Assembly: GCF_003149745.1 (NCBI RefSeq)
Contig: NZ_QGEG01000001.1
Coordinates: forward strand, 868,001-932,000
Origin: Flagellimonas aquimarina
GTDB lineage: Bacteria; Bacteroidota; Bacteroidia; Flavobacteriales; Flavobacteriaceae
Length of the DNA: 64,000 nt
Reading direction: 5' to 3'
In this document: in pieces, positions 62,976 to 64,000 of the stretch
Position numbering within the stretch: position 1 is the stretch's first letter
Layout of the letters: every line of letters starts with the position of its first letter
Notes under the pieces: model-generated
The model's input: the letters and a program-made list of their open reading frames with translations, nothing else
Databases searched by the model: none
What the model was told of the DNA's origin: nothing
Made by a program: the position numbers and the translations under genes

Positions 62976-64000
62976 TTAACAAACGCCTACTGGTTAAGAA
63001 TCTTTTAGCGCATAATGATGAGAACAGTTTTTATGACAAAAAGAGGTTTATATCAATAGGTGAAAAGGAAGGAAAAGCAAAGTTTTTAAAACATGTTTGT
63101 GCGCTAGCGAACAGCAATCCAATAAATAATTCATTCATTGTTATAGGAGTAGAAGATGAGGACAATAAGATAGTTGGGGTGGATTTTTTTGATGACAGCA
63201 AGATTCAAAATTTGGTAAATGCCTACTTAGATAATCCCCCTATTATTTCATATGAGAATATACCTTTTCCGCATTTGCCAGAAGGCAAGGTTGTTGGCTT
63301 GGTCACTATCAAGTCCAACGGAAAAATCTGTGCGCTTAGAAAAAACATATGGAAGTATTATGGTGGGGCGGTATTCTTCCGAGAGGGTAGTATTAGCCTG
63401 CCCAAGGCTTTTGATATTGAGCTAAAGGATATTAATTCTGAGGCAGTTGCAACCATAGAGCAACATGCCAGAAACAATATTGAATTGACCTTGGATGCGG
63501 TCATCAATTTTATCAATAGCAGGCATGCAGATCTAACCAGCGATTATAAGGTTTTCAAAGAACAGTTTGTAGTTTGTTGGGCGGGGAACAAGAAAAAAGT
63601 CAATAATAAAACCTATTACTCAAGAGTAGATATTGAATTGATCAACGAACAGGTTAAGTTATTTTATTCTGCTTTGGATGAAATTACCATTACTTATGAT
63701 GATCATTCATTTAGCACGTTGGAATTTGTACAGTTGGGGTTGGGTTCACAACAAAAGTATTACCCTTTGGAACAGATGATCATTACATTTTCTGACAACG
63801 GCAAATACACGATTAACAGCGAACTGATTTTTGAACCTCCGCAGTACGATAAAAAGACATTGCACCATGTTTTTAACACCAACAGCTCCTTATTGCAAAA
63901 GCTGGAAAAGAAAATTAAATTGAGCAAGACCGAGGAAATAGACCTAACACATTTGCCGGCGACATCCCTTATTTGTTATTTAAATGGATTTGAGGAAGCA
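62972..64000 (+). CDS. AlbA_2-type ATP-binding protein (cut by window edge)
   Basis: The frame begins with an ATG overlapping the SDR stop by four bases and stays open to the last base; about 343 residues are visible. The N-terminal region (FYDKKRFISIGEKEGKAKFL, then HVCALANSN and FIVIGVEDEDN) is the AlbA_2/divergent AAA_4 fold, often annotated as an ATP-binding protein or putative regulator. The C-terminal domain is not recognisable. Its coupling to the SDR and aldo/keto reductase genes is notable but unexplained. Confidence 0.85.
   Translation, partial: MINKRLLVKNLLAHNDENSFYDKKRFISIGEKEGKAKFLKHVCALANSNPINNSFIVIGVEDEDNKIVGVDFFDDSKIQNLVNAYLDNPPIISYENIPFPHLPEGKVVGLVTIKSNGKICALRKNIWKYYGGAVFFREGSISLPKAFDIELKDINSEAVATIEQHARNNIELTLDAVINFINSRHADLTSDYKVFKEQFVVCWAGNKKKVNNKTYYSRVDIELINEQVKLFYSALDEITITYDDHSFSTLEFVQLGLGSQQKYYPLEQMIITFSDNGKYTINSELIFEPPQYDKKTLHHVFNTNSSLLQKLEKKIKLSKTEEIDLTHLPATSLICYLNGFEEA

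Noticed and set aside
1..64000. Prophage, transposon or integrated element
   Set aside because: No integrase, transposase, phage structural gene, attachment-site duplication or long direct repeats were recognised; the accessory-looking stretch at 12-19.7 kb shows decay rather than a mobile element.

Overview
The window looks like a chromosomal segment of a marine member of the Flavobacteriaceae (Bacteroidota). The DNA is AT-rich. The clearest promoter has the Bacteroidota form (TTTTG, 19 bases, TACATTTG, upstream of ompA), and Shine-Dalgarno sequences are weak. Several genes are typical of the group: the Bat (moxR-batE) operon, an IPExxxVDY-family gene beside pyruvate kinase, a DUF6090 gene, an OmpA with thrombospondin type-3 repeats, and a long 632-residue PurF. 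No phage, insertion sequence or CRISPR array was seen. Genus was not determined.

Layout. 1-11.7 kb: housekeeping and small metabolic genes (AhpD-like, OsmC, haloalkane dehalogenase-like, recJ, MFS, lpxH, queD, two small membrane proteins, an RluA-type pseudouridine synthase, enoyl-CoA hydratase, MATE, GNAT, universal stress protein). 11.8 kb: tRNA-Ala(GGC). 12-19.7 kb: a looser accessory stretch with an AraC-type regulator, an acyltransferase, DUF6090, a fatty-acid desaturase next to a cold-shock protein, and at least two decayed genes (a lipoprotein remnant and a prohibitin/SPFH pseudogene). 19.7-29 kb: SDR, addB, ompA, kbl and addA; the two AddAB halves lie on the same strand but are separated by ompA and kbl. 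29.1-30.4 kb: superoxide dismutase, then three tandem small-RNA-like units on the minus strand. 30.4-39 kb: purine genes (purF, purN) with pfkB and rnhA, then acpP-fabF-rnc and an IPExxxVDY gene with pyk. 39-46 kb: a PAS protein, an AraC regulator followed by a small Cys/His-rich protein, an AhpD-like protein and a cupredoxin, then TetR, dinB, CYTH, lysoplasmalogenase and an M20 amidohydrolase. 46-51.7 kb: pheS, then two SulP transporters flanking a beta-carbonic anhydrase. 51.7-61.2 kb: the complete Bat operon, transcribed moxR, DUF58, DUF4381-like, batA, batB, batC, batD, batE. 61.3-64 kb: aldo/keto reductase, SDR and an AlbA_2-type ATP-binding protein that runs off the window.

The strongest candidate for something undescribed is the 29.8-30.3 kb array. 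Three copies of a nearly invariant ~39-base element each have a Bacteroidota -7-like box immediately upstream and a different rho-independent hairpin immediately downstream, which is the layout of three tandem ~70-nt sRNA genes. Two other genes have family-like sequence upstream of any ATG, GTG or TTG codon. For the RluA-type gene the likely start is an ATA inside an ATAA overlap with the preceding gene. Statements about protein families rest on motif recognition, not on database searches.
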